Assembly: GCA_951812925.1 (NCBI GenBank) | Contig: OX638369.1 | Location: 65,858,228-65,922,227, forward strand | DNA: 64,000 nt | Reading direction: 5' to 3' | DNA from: Calliopum simillimum | Lineage: Eukaryota; Arthropoda; Insecta; Diptera; Lauxaniidae | Part shown: one piece after another, positions 22,302 to 33,484 of the stretch | How positions within the stretch are numbered: the first letter of the stretch is position 1 | Layout: each line of letters begins with the position of its first letter | Notes under the pieces: generated by a model | Databases searched by the model: none | The model's input: only the letters and a program-made list of their open reading frames with translations | Told to the model about the DNA's origin: nothing | Made by a program: the position numbers and the translations under genes

Positions 22302-22431
22302 CTATAATGAAATTGCCTTTGAAAGGTTCTCCAGATGAAGAATTACGAAGAGCACTTCAAAAAATAAAAAGACGTCACTTCAAAAAAGTTTCGCTTCAGC
22401 GAAAAGGTTGATGACGATAAAAATAAAACAG
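22302..22431 (+). repeat. 130-bp direct duplication, right copy
   Basis: Identical to 19731-19860, starting at the last base of the LTR boundary and continuing into ATTAAGTTGAG host DNA. Confidence 0.95.
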
Positions 22432-23720
22432 ATTAAGTTGAGATGATAGACTGATATAAAATTTAATTTATAGATTTAAAAATGTTATTTCTTTATAATG
22501 AAATTTAATTTATAACTTAAAAAAAGTTGCTCCTTTATAATGAAATTTAAACGCTGAATTACTTTTATTTCTTGTTTATGTGAAGGACTATTTTTTTAAA
22601 ATATATATAAAGCTTATCAATTTTTACAAAAATGTTGACTCTTGCACAGTAGAAGAATGTTGTTCCTTTATAATGAAATCTAAAAATTGAATTACTATTA
22701 TTTATTATTTAATATTTGTAGCTTATATATTTTTGTGATACATACAGTCAGTATATTTATTTCTTTGCTTATGTAATCAAAATGCAAATCAAAATTGAAG
22801 ACAAAATTTTTATTTTGTATTTAAAATACATGTAAGTTATCAATTTTTATGATAATAAAAATAGCATTTGCTTAAAATAAAATTTTTAGAATTTATTACA
22901 AGTAAAGTTTAGTTTTTTTTTAATGTTTCTTATATGTCTCTACACTGGTGAAAAGGTAATGCGAAGGGAGACAATTGACGATTCGTAGGACATCAACATT
23001 GAAAAATCGTCAGTCCATTACATGAAAATTCGTCAGTTGTGGAACTAGTACTAGTCCTGTTGGGAAGTAGTCAAAGACTAGTCATGCACTAGTCCGATTA
23101 ACTACAGGGTATTAACACTGTTATGGGACGTTTTTTTTTCGAGTGTTGATACTCTCAAGGTAAACTTTCAATTAATGGGCGCTTTTTCAAAATTTTTTTT
23201 GTATGGAGACCGACCCAGCGTATTGTAAATATACTCATACATCAGTTTCAATCTATTTATAGTTTTATTTCTAAATGGAGCGTTAAAGAGGCCTCATATA
23301 GCTAATGTCGCCGACGCCTACATTTTGTCTAGCACTGCCACTGCATTCACAAATTCTAGCCAAAGCCGATACCATAGCGAGTTCTTCAAACAATTCGACA
23401 CCAACAGTTTGATTTTCTAAATTGCCTTAGAGCGACTTCTAGTTTTTTGCATGATTCTAAAACGATTATTCGATTATTCCTCTACACTAGAATGTAGCAA
23501 CTATGAGTAGAGTCAGAATTGATCAACGATTTATACTCATTCTCACTTATTTTTTTGCGATCTAAGTACTTAAAGAAGCGAAAAAGCGACTTGACGCAGA
23601 TATCTGACACCCACCGTCCTTATATCAAGTTATGCTCTCACACTCTCTTCACTTACTTTTTTTTATGCAAAAATTTTTGTCTAAATGAGCGAATATCCGC
23701 CTTTGGTGTTCTCGGACTTC
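22432..23720. other. Unassigned AT-rich spacer
   Basis: No gene recognised. The block TCCTTTATAATGAAAT recurs near 22490, 22530 and 22668. CTAGTACTAGTCC-type motifs cluster at 23040-23100. Confidence 0.3.
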
Positions 23721-23721
23721 C

Positions 23722-24187
23722 TTCATTAGCCGTTTTTCTTTTTTCGTTCGGAGTAGAGTCTGAGTTGTCAAAAAATAATTTGTGTTTCTTTTTTGTTCAG
23801 AGACATCAGAGCATAAAATTTGTGTTTCTTTTTTTGTTCAGAGTGAAATCAGAGCGCGCTCTATGAGCTCAGAATGAAACGACGGAGCGTTCAGAGTAAA
23901 ACACGGAGCACATCAAAATAGACATTTGAAAGTAAAACAACAAAATAACAAAATAAAATACAAACAAACTTGACTTGAGATTGTGCTGGTTATTTTGAAG
24001 TAAAATAAAACAAATTTAATAATTTATATGAATTTTTTGGCAGTTTGACCGGCTTTCAATGGAAAAATGTTAAAGTGTGTTTCATAAATAAATTAGGGCG
24101 CTCTGAGCGTGCTTTGTTCAGGTTATACTCGACGTGCTCACGCTCTGTTCAGAGCTCTACTCTAAACAAAAAAAGAAAAACGCCTAT
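23722..24187. mobile_element. Palindromic element interrupted by the hAT stack
   Basis: TAGCCGTTTTTCTTTTTTCG-TTCGGAGTAGAG near 23727 pairs with CTCTACTCTAAACAAAAAAAG near 24150. The right arm appears to continue (GGCTGTTTTC) after the insertions at 24192-25174 and 25192-31557. Ends not defined. Confidence 0.5.
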
Positions 24188-24191
24188 TGAT

Positions 24192-25174
24192 CAGTGCTGT
24201 CGTTTACACTTCAATGGAAGTGTTTTGCTCCTTTTTTATCAAAAACACTTCGCCACTTCCCCTTTCATAAAATCACTTCACTTTTTCTTGAATACAAAAT
24301 TTGCCTTAAAATTTGTGTATTCTTTTTATGAGAGTTCAGAAACATACTTTTTTGTATGCCCGAAGCCTGCCCTGACTGAAAAGTAATTTGTTTTTTCAAT
24401 ATATCGAGCGAACAAATCAAAATTTCGATATACTTCACAGGAAGCTTTTTGTAGAGAATTAAATTTGCCATCGAAATAGTTTATATGTAGATTCTTACTT
24501 TTACTTTTTAGTCTTTAACTTTTTTTTTTAATTTTTTGTCTATAACTGTTATATAGCAGAATATCATAAAAGTAGATAAAATTTCCTTTAAAACACTTCA
24601 TTATAATATTTTTAGGTAAAAAATTTGCCGAAATATGGCTAATCGAACATTTAAATTTTTTTTAAGTGGTCGGAAAAATTTTTTTTACTCAATAATGCCT
24701 AAAATACTTAGAATCATTCAAAGAATAAGTTCAATTTTTGGGTACATTTTATAATTTTTAAAAAATTGGTCAAAAAAATTAAAATTGTAGTTCCAAAAAA
24801 TCTGAAAAAAATTCACACGTATTTCTTGAAATATTCTAAGCATTTTTTGCTTTATACACTTTTTTCGCAAGATGCCTTGTTTTGAGTAAAAACCGTTTTT
24901 TCGACCGCATAAATAAAATTTCCATGTTCGAGTGACCGGCCATATTTCGGTAAATTTTCGACCTAAGAAATTTTTTATTTATTTATTTCATATTTTTTTA
25001 AAATATATTTTCAAATTTTGTTACTTGTAGCATAAAAATGAATGAATTGAATAAATAAACTAGTGATTTTTGTGTTCACTTCGGTAATACTTCACTTTTT
25101 CAGAATTTTACTTCGAAACACTTCACTTTTTACAAAATTTCACTTCGCTCAAACTTTTCAAAACGACAGCACTG
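24192..25174. mobile_element. hAT non-autonomous element, 983 bp
   Basis: Inverted ends CAGTGCTGTCGTTT / AACGACAGCACTG with a perfect 8-bp TSD CTATTGAT (24184-24191, 25175-25182). Subterminal ACTTCACTTTTT repeats lie at both sides. Internal complementary blocks GCCGAAATATGGCTAATCGA (24629) and GACCGGCCATATTTCGG (24935). No coding capacity. Confidence 0.92.
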
Positions 25175-27431
25175 CTATTGATGGCTGTTTTCAAGGGCGT
25201 ACGCAAGGGGGGGGGCAGGAGGGCAGCTGTTCCCCCTAGCTCTAGCTTTAGAGTTACAAATATATCATATTCATTCATTTTTACAGCAGTTTTTACAACT
25301 TTTCATATTAAAGCCAAATAAAACACGATTTTTTGGACAATAGTTTATACAAAATACACTTTTTTTATCTTTACTATACTATTTATTTATTTAATTGCAA
25401 ACAATTTGAAAGTAAAATCTTATAATATTTTCAAAAGTTATTAAGGTTTCACTGAAGTAGGAATATTCGTTTTTTTATCGAAAAAATAAACAGGTACAAT
25501 AAAATGTTTTTTGGTCATAACTTTTTTTCTTCTCAGATGGGATACCAAAGCTGCTTAAAACTAAAGACTATGTTTTTGCAAAAAATGCTGCGTTCATTCA
25601 AATTCAAAATTTTTTCTGCAGGTTGTATAGATAATATCCGGTTCCAAACGTCGATTTTTTTATGTTTTTCAATTACGTGGTCGGAAAAGCATTCGTTTAC
25701 CCAAAAGGAAGGCTCTTACGAATAAAATGTATACGGTTTAAAATGCTTAAAATCGTTCAAAGTATCAAAGTATTTTATAAATTTTTTCAGACCTTTTTAA
25801 CTTTTCAAAAATTGGTCAAAGAAAAAGAAAAAAAATTCCCAAAAACTCTAAAAAAACTCACACGTGCATTTTAAACATTATACAATTTTTTTGCTTCATA
25901 AAAATCGACACAGTTTATTGTACCTGTTTATTTTTCCGATAAAAATTCAAAATGATCTTACTTCACTGAAACCTTAATAACTTTTTAAAATATGATATGA
26001 TTTTAGTAAATTTGGGCTTAAAATATTTAAAATTAAATACACTTATAAATAAAAATATAAAAAACATTGCAAAATTGTAAAAAATTGCTATGAAAATGAA
26101 CTTTTCGCTCAGTTTTAACTTTAACTCAGCCAATATGAATAGGATTTTAGTAATTGATACATTTAAAAGAAGCGTAAGAATTTTTCCTTAAAATAGTGTA
26201 CACAAAAATTCGATCAAAATTGGGTTTCTCGAAAAATTTTTTTATAAAATTAGAGCTATAACCTCAAAAATCGAAAGTGTCGATTATACATATCTAGAAC
26301 GGCTCCTCGAAAAAAAAAAATTAATGCGTTTTTTGGAGTCAGCGACCTCAAATTAGTTTAGAAATGTGATATGAATTTAAAAGATAACATACCTAAGCAA
26401 ATTTTTATTTAGAAAGTTATCTAAGTACCTTCATAAGTTATTATGAACTTTTATTTAATATTTTAGTGCACAAAAATATACAGCTCTTTCATTGAAATTT
26501 CTCAAAAAAAAAAAGGTTCGCAAAATTTGAGTTTGGTTTGGCCCCCCCTAAATGAAATCCTGCGTACGCCCTTCAGGCCCGTGCGCACGGGGGGCTTTTG
26601 GGGGTTCAAACCCCCCCCCCAGAGAGATATTTTACACAAAAAAAAAAAATTGAATAAATATCTATGATTTGAAAATATGTATTGAAATAAAAAAGAATTT
26701 ATCTCCTAAGTGCTCGTACCTATAACTTCATTTATAATATCACAGTTATTTTGACTGTTGCTGTAGGTTAGCTTATTTCAACAATTTATAAAGGTTAAAA
26801 TTTTTTAAAAAAACCTGCCTGCATTACCGTTTTTTGCTGCAAATTGGAAAAATAGAAGAAACGTTATTTTTTTACTTATATTTTAAATTTAAATATAGAC
26901 CATCAAAAAATTTTATTCAGATACCATTTAGAAATAGTTATGAATGTTTTGAGAAAGATAGTCGGGGAGACTGGGGCACATTTGACACTAAATTTTCAAA
27001 GACCTGTATCTTTGAAAATTATTACACGATCTTAATACTCTTTACTGTTTCTGAAACATTGATTATTTAAGATGAAAACCAAGAAAAAAAAAATTTCAAA
27101 AAAACTGCATTAAGAGTCCTTCCCGAGTAAAAAAAAACAATTTTTAAATTACGGCTGTACAAAGGCTGTACAAGGGCCAAATTTCGTTACTTTTTTTGGG
27201 CTGTACAAGGGCCAAACATGGTGTTTTTGCAGGACATTTGGGCCGTACACGATGCTTCATATGGGCTGAACATGGGCTGTACGTGGGCTGTACATGGGCC
27301 GTACATGGGCTGTACAATTGAATTTTACTATTGAATTGGGCTGAACATGGGCTGTACATCGGCCGTACAAATTATTTTTCTATTGAAATTTATTTTATAT
27401 GATTTTGGGCGAAGAGAAAAAAATTCAAGTG

Positions 27432-27500
27432 TGGCTGACATCGTTAAGCTGTGCGACTCAGAACATTGATAGCCTGGGTTCGAATCCCAAGGATGGCGGA
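27432..27500 (+). repeat. tRNA-like (Pol III promoter-like) sequence, left
   Basis: TGGCTGACATCGTTAAGC resembles an A box in a Ser-tRNA-like setting, and GGGTTCGAATCCC about 35 bp later is a perfect B box. There is no proper acceptor stem, so this is a tRNA-derived repeat, not a tRNA gene. Confidence 0.6.
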
Positions 27501-27644
27501 AAAATTTTTTTTTTGTTATTTTTTATTTCTTTTTTTCTGCCATACAAAATTGGCCTGTTGCTTGTTCTTTTTTAAAATGAAATAACATTTTTTTCTTTTT
27601 AATTTAACTTCGCATTTCAAAGAATTTTCTTTTTCGGCTTATCT

Positions 27645-27712
27645 TTCAGGATTTGAACCTGGGAATCCCAAGTGTTCTGCGATACGCACGTTAACGAGTT
27701 CAGCCAAAGGTA
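27645..27712 (-). repeat. tRNA-like sequence, right (inverted)
   Basis: On the minus strand GGCTGAACTCGTTAACGTGC and CAGGTTCAAATCCTG give the same A-box/B-box layout as 27432-27500, mirrored about the foldback centre. Confidence 0.55.
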
Positions 27713-28739
27713 TCATTATTGAGTAGCTGGCTGAAAATTTATTATATCATATTTATTCTGTCATTCAATTTTATATGATAAAAAAAAAAACTGAAAAAAA
27801 AATTTTATTTTGACGTCAATAGAAAAAATAAATTGTACAGCCCATGTTCAGCCCAATTCATATGAAAAAATCAATTGTACAGCCCATGTACAGCCCATGT
27901 ACAGCCCATGTACAGCCCACGTACAGCCCACGTACAGCCCATGTACAGCCCATGTTCAGCCCATTTGTTTTTTACACAAATTTTTTTTTTGTGCATTTGT
28001 ACAGCCCTTGTACGGCCGCATGTACAGCCTTTTGGGCTTTTTTAGTTTTGTACAGCCCTTGTTCAGCCGTGTGTACAGCCTTTTGGGCTTTTTTAATTTT
28101 GTACAGACCACGTACGGCCTTAAAAAAGCAAAAAAGCCCACGTTCAGCCCATGTTCAGCCCTTTATCATTTTTACTCGGGTTTTTTAAATTTTTTCAAAA
28201 AAAATCATTTTGTCAAATGTGCCCCAGGTAAAACAAAGGTAACAAATTATATTAAATCAAATGAAATGGATTCTGTGTCGGAAGTCGGAGTTTCTCTCTA
28301 TTTTCCGATATAAGAATTAGCGAATTTAACTTTTTTTCATCGCCATCGCGTCTGTTCGTCTTCATTTTATAATGGTATACCATATCTTTAAAAAATAACC
28401 CTAGAAAATCTTCTAAAATACACAAACACATATGTCTGGGACGAACGTCAAATGTGCGCCTTCGACAAAAGTCAAATGTGCCCCAATATCTCTTGAAGAA
28501 TTAAAAATATTTTAAAATTTAAACTATTTGACCTTGATAAAATACACTTTTATTCTATTAATTGTAAAGGTTAGTGCTACCAAATTTTCATACTAACTTC
28601 TAAAAAACAATACAACTTTATTTGCAAAACCCTTACGAACAAGATGTCGAAAATTACAAAAAATACACAAAAAGTTAAAAAAGCGTATTAGCGCGGTAGA
28701 AGTTGAAAGAGAACTACCAAAGTTCATTTCGTTGCTTCC

Positions 28740-29478
28740 ACTCTAATTAGTTATGTTTCTGCATTTCACGCCCTCCGAATTCACCCGAATTCACCCAGTT
28801 TTTTCTCAGAGTTTGCATTTATAGTTCTTAGTATTTGAGTGAAATTTGGTTGGATTATCTGAAAAAGTTTTTTCAGAATAGCCTTTCGAAGCTTTTGCTT
28901 TTATGGGAGGAGCCACGCCCTCTTGTCCGATTTTATCCAGTTTTTGCTTAAATCTTGCATTTATAGTTTTTAGTGTCTGAGTCAAATTTAGCTCGATTAT
29001 CTCAAAAAACGCTTTCAGTACAGCGTTTTGGAGCTTTTGCTTATATGAGAGGTGCCACGCCCTCTTGTCCGAATTCAACCAGTTTTTGCTCAGAGCTTGC
29101 GCTTACAATTTGTAGTATTTATGTGTATTTTGGTTACATTATTGTGAAAAATACTCCAAAATTTGCATTTTGAAGATAGTTTTTGTATGGGCGGTAGGCG
29201 TGTCCGTTGACCGATTTCGCTCATTTTCAATCCCCTATCCTTGACGATGAAGACTGTGTACCAAATTTCATTGAATTATCTTGCTTGGTTTTCCCAAAAA
29301 ATGTATTTCCACACACAGCCAGCCACCCAGCCAGCCAGACAGACGGACATGGCTGTATCGACTCAGGAGGTGACGCTGATCAAGAATATATATACTTTTC
29401 CATATCTGCCACGCCTCCTCTCTGCGTTACAAACGGAAGGACAAAGTGAATATACCCTGGGTGTAGGGTATAAAAATA
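28740..29478 (-). repeat. Interspersed TATACCC repeat, long copy
   Basis: Three ~130-150-bp monomers (each with TATGGGAGG-GCCACGCCC-TCTTGTCCGA at 28900, 29045 and partly 28780) lead into GTATGGGCGGTAGGCGTGTC, the GGACATGGCTGTATCGACTC block and the head AATATACCCTGGGTGTAGGG at 29450-29470. Best copy of the family in the window. Confidence 0.85.
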
Positions 29479-29499
29479 ATGCTTAGTTTATCCAATCTT

Positions 29500-30330
29500 T
29501 TTTCATATATCAAAATAACTTCACTGAGTCAAATATTTTCCATTGTTATTGAGCACCACTCGCCATCTTCGGGCAAAACCATAATACGGTCCTTAAAAGA
29601 TTCCTCGGGTTTCCGCTGGAAAAACTCGGTCAAGACCATTTTGCAATCCACTAGGGAATTCAATTTAACGCCATCAAGATAATTATGCAACGAGTGAAAC
29701 AAATGGTAATCCGAAGGTTAAAGATTTGTGCTGTATGGTAGATGCATTAAAACTTCCCAACCAAGCTCCCTCAGGTTTTGGCGAATCACCAAAGAAGTAT
29801 GTGGTCTAGCGTTGTAGTGATGAAAGGCGATGCCCTTTCTGTTGACTATTTCCGGTCGTTTTTCCTTGAGCGCTTTATTCAATTTTGTTAATTGCTGACA
29901 GAACACTTGCGAATTAATCATTTGGCTAAGCAGAAAAAGCTATTAGTACACAGGATCCTTGAAGTCCAACCCAATACTCAGCAAAACCTTCCTTGGCGTC
30001 AGCTCCGGCTTTGCGACGATTTGGGCAGGCTCACCTCGTTTTGACCATGGATTTTCGCACATTACTATCATACGTTATCCATTTGTAGTCACTAGTGCAT
30101 AACCAATCTGTGCAAAAATGGTTTGAGATCATTTCGATTCAGAAGAGGTTCACGTACTGAAATGCGTTCAGTAATATTTTTTTCACTCAGATTATGTAGC
30201 GATGTTGCGACACCTTATTTGTCGGTCTTCCTCCACTTTTTCAAGAATTTAGTCCACTTTTTTGGTGCGTGGTTGACAAGATTTACATCAAAATTTCCAG
30301 AGCGGATGCACGCCATATGTCTGTAAATTG
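29500..30330 (-). pseudogene. mariner transposase pseudogene
   Basis: On the minus strand, pieces of a mariner transposase follow in order. RSGNFDVN near 30300 corresponds to the helix-turn-helix linker, a degraded DxKWI-YD region lies around 30060, and INSQVFCQQLTKLNKALKEK, GIAFHHYNARPHTSL and LRELGWEVLMHLPYS lie at 29718-29921. SDYHLFHSLHNYLDG and a KxVLTEFFQRKPE C-terminal helix follow at about 29550-29690. The second catalytic aspartate position (usually HDNARPH) reads HYNARPH, so a catalytic residue is lost. Frameshifts and stops separate the blocks. It lies inside hAT element B and downstream of the TATACCC repeat. Confidence 0.85.
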
Positions 30331-31548
30331 CTTTTTCTGGACTTTAAATCAAGGATAACTCGGATCTCAGACATGATAAAAAAAATTGGTTGCTAGATTC
30401 GGATTTTTGAAATTAAAGACTGGGGCTTCACGCTGCGTTATCAGGTTTTGTGTCTAAAGATTTCCATGTTTTGTTATATAACCTTAAAATATGGAAAAAC
30501 AAATCTGTTAGGTTAAGATTTCTCAAAAATCTAAGGCCGGATTCAACATCGAAGTTTACATTGAAAATGATTTTTTTTGTTTTTGTTTGTTACTTTTCTA
30601 AAAAAAAACGCAAAAATTCATTTTTATTTTCTTCACCAAAAAATTCCTAAAAATATAATAGAATTTTCAAAAATACAATTTTGGAATCTACAAATGAACG
30701 GAAAACTAACTGCATACTCAGTTTTTAGTTGATTTTTGTCAAACCCTTTTTTTTATGCAGAAACAATGTAGGTAAGCTCATTGACCAATTTTAAAAAAAA
30801 AACTTTTTCTTTATATTTGAACCCCAGTGCTTAAAAACCTTGAGTGGAACGACATCGAGCTAAAACCGAGCTCGGCCTCGTTTTTGTCGTATCTTGGACT
30901 TAGTTTGTAATCATTGTTGAATCCGTATGTAACCAAGCTATGGTAATATTCATTAAAACCAATATATTCTTCATTAATCGATGTTATCTTAAACCGAAAA
31001 AAAAATCTTGCAAAAAAGACAACAAAGCCTTAAAGCAATTAGACATGAAAAATGATTTAAAGCAATACATATTTTTATCGAATTAATCTATTTATTAGGG
31101 AGAAAATTACTAACTTTGTTTTGGTTTGCTTGCAAACTTACTTTCCAACTTTAAAATTTATTCTAATTCTCAAAAACCGTAATGCAAACTAGCCTGAGTG
31201 ATAGATAGCTCAAAATATTTTTATTAAAAATACCAGGACTCAATGCGCTTTCGTGACCAGAGTTAGTGCAATCGACTTGATTTCATAAACAAAGTATAAA
31301 AAAATTGTATTATTAAAAATGGAAAAATTTTGGACTCAGCACTTTTTATTACTTTTAATTTTTACCATTTAAACATGTTATTTTGATGTTTACTTTTTTT
31401 ACGCTTCTTATGGGTCATCTTATTACCTTTCGAATGGCATACAAGTCATTTTGACCCGGAAATGTACTTAGCACAGTTTCTCATTGTTCCTAGGATTTTT
31501 TTTTTTTATGAAAACCCCCCCCAGGAGCAAATTCTGCGCACGGCCCTG
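30331..31548. other. Non-coding tail of hAT element B
   Basis: AT-rich sequence without a recognisable gene, ending in the C-rich subterminal tract and the TGCGCACGGCCCTG terminus. Confidence 0.4.
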
Positions 31549-31565
31549 ACGCCCTTGGCTGTTTT

Positions 31566-32521
31566 CTATAAGATATTCCCAAATTTGTGCCCTCGATGGT
31601 AAACGCACTAACCACAGTTAAGTAATAAAGTTTTCGTTCGTTCATCAGTAATATGCAACGATGCAAAAAAAAAAATTGTTTGGCCGAGCGATACACAGTT
31701 GTCTTGAAGAGTCGATAGGTGTGATGAAAGTGCGAAAAAAATCGGTGTTCGGGGTTTCATTTATACTAGTTTAGTGGCCTAAAAAATGCAATCCCCGAAG
31801 TAGTAGCTGATCGTCTCCGCGAAATATTGCAAAAATATATATCCATATAAAATAAAAAATCCTGAAAAAAAACACAACAAACAAAAATAAAAACAGTTAT
31901 TATCAATGTATTTTGCGATGCTGAATCCGAATACGACTCTTCCTTATATGGTTTTTGAGATATTCTAACCTAATCAAGCAAAAAACACAGTTTTTGCTAT
32001 TTTTTGAACATTCATTCGTGAATTTCGCTAAATTAATTAAAATTAAAAAACTTAAAACCAAAATCAAATAATGTCAATATATTTATTTTTTTTGAAAGAT
32101 ATCGTAACCTAAAAAGCTTAAAAAGTGCGGAAAACATGTCTTTTCATTATACTGAATAGGACACATATTTCGGAGAAAAATAAAGCTATTGACATAAATT
32201 AAATTAGGTTTTAAAGAAAAAGATTAGAACTTTCAGCTACTTTATCGGATTCAACGAGTGAATGTTCCATATTCTAGGTAGTTAGTGCGGTTCCCGTTTC
32301 ATAAGTACCAAATCTCATTTAATTGTGTCAAATAGTTTCTCAGGTATGACAAACTATATTTTATAGTTGCGTGCCACCACCTACTTTTACACTTATAAAC
32401 CTGAACCTAATCGATAGAATAGTTTTCCAGTCCATTCATACTTAGCTAGAGGTTAAAATAGACATTTTGATCCTACCAAAGGAAAGACAAAATGTTTAAG
32501 TGAATGACATCAAAATCGCGT
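31566..32521. other. Spacer with two shared repeat blocks
   Basis: GTTGTCTTGAAGAGTCGATA with the GGGGTTTCATTT block (31695-31795) recurs at 56895-56990. TTTTTGAGATAT...CAGTTTTTGCTAT (31950-32010) recurs at the right edge (63945-64000). No gene seen. Confidence 0.45.
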
Positions 32522-32812
32522 ATATGGGCGAATTCCTAAACGTCCGTTGCTTTGTGTTGAAACAGCATTTTCGTAAAAAAAATGTCGCATAATTTTAGAA
32601 GCTTATTTTTTTACTGCATCATTCTTGCATTTCATAACGCCTAACTACAAATCGTTGACAATGCATAGCAATCAGCGCATCAGTAACAAAGTTGATGCTT
32701 TTTGTAAACATTGCTCTTAAGTCAAAAAATTCCTAAAATTATGCGACATTTTTTTTTTACGAAAATGCTGTTTCAACACAAAGCAACGGACGTTTAGGAA
32801 GTCGCCCTATAT
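32522..32812. mobile_element. MITE, AATTCCTAAACGTCCGTTGC arms
   Basis: About 60-bp inverted arms (GGGCGAATTCCTAAACGTCC to GTCGCATAATTTTAG and complement), loop in between, 291 bp total. TSD unclear. Confidence 0.8.
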
Positions 32813-33484
32813 GTCAAGAACTGAATTTCGAAGATAATTTGGTTGTAAGCTAGGAAAGATTCGGGATAAAGTTCTTTTGGGTTTGGAAAATAAATTTGTA
32901 AACTATCTTCTGATTAATACATCAACTCAACCTACTTTTAAATTAATCTTCAGATAACGTTTGGCGCAAAAATCCCAAAGCAATAAATTTTGACAACATC
33001 AGAGATGGGCAAAATTGTATTTTTTTGTTACTGATACTTTGTTACTTTTGTATCAAGTATCAAAAATTGTTTTAGTTACTTGTTACTTTTGTATCAGCAT
33101 CAAAAAAAAATTTTGTTACTTGATACAAAAGTAACCAGTAACTAAAAAAAATGTTGATACTTGATACAAAAGTAGCAATAACATGAGTAACTATTGTTAT
33201 TGATACATATATGTATAAATTTACATTTTTTAATGGTTTTCAGGACTGTTATTTATTTTTATTTTGGTTAAATGGAACTTTTTTAAATTTAATTAAAAAA
33301 AATAAATTTAGGTCTTGAAGTTCTTAGATAAGCTTTTTAAAAAATCCAACATATAATTTTAGGGTTGCCGCCTGGTTGTTTTCTGAAATTTTACTAAAAT
33401 CATACTTTTTGTGACTTAATTCAAATTTTTACTTTAGGACACGCTCAGATAAATTTTTTAAAAATTTTAAGAATTTTTTAAGTG

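Larger units (their letters stand above)
27122..28180. mobile_element. Foldback with TGTACAGCCC arrays
   Basis: Inverted ends CCCGAGTAAAAA / TTTTTACTCGGG. The left arm (27150-27370) has many GGGCTGTACATGGGC units; the right arm (27836-28165) has the complementary TGTACAGCCCATG units, about 12 bp each, with several in perfect tandem at 27883-27960. The loop holds two tRNA-like stretches in inverted orientation. No coding capacity and no clear TSD. Confidence 0.85.
26574..31548. mobile_element. hAT element B with nested repeats
   Basis: Inverted ends CAGGCCCGTGCGCA / TGCGCACGGCCCTG, followed by G/C runs (CCCCCCCC near 26610 and 31518). Perfect 8-bp TSD ACGCCCTT (26566-26573, 31549-31556), which is itself part of element A's end. 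Contains a GGGGCACATTTGAC repeat (26965-28490), a foldback (27122-28180), a TATACCC repeat (28740-29478) and a mariner relic (29500-30330). No hAT transposase seen. Confidence 0.88.
25192..31557. mobile_element. hAT element A, split by element B
   Basis: Left end CAAGGGCGTACGCA; right end TGCGTACGCCCTTG reassembles from 26560-26573 plus the single G at 31557. Perfect 8-bp TSD GCTGTTTT at 25184-25191 and 31558-31565. A proper is about 1.38 kb of AT-rich non-coding DNA (25192-26573). Element B inserted one base before its right terminus. Confidence 0.9.

Noticed and set aside
27836..28165. CRISPR-like array of short repeats
   Set aside because: Units are 10-13 bp, often with no spacer, present in both orientations and inside a eukaryotic foldback element.
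27810..28313. Repetitive protein with CTAHVQP-type repeats
   Set aside because: Translation of the TGTACAGCCCAT array; all three frames and the opposite strand give similar periodic peptides, so it reflects DNA repetition.
31490..31696. Minus-strand 68-residue ORF
   Set aside because: Crosses the end of hAT element B, the end of element A and its target duplication; cannot be an old gene.
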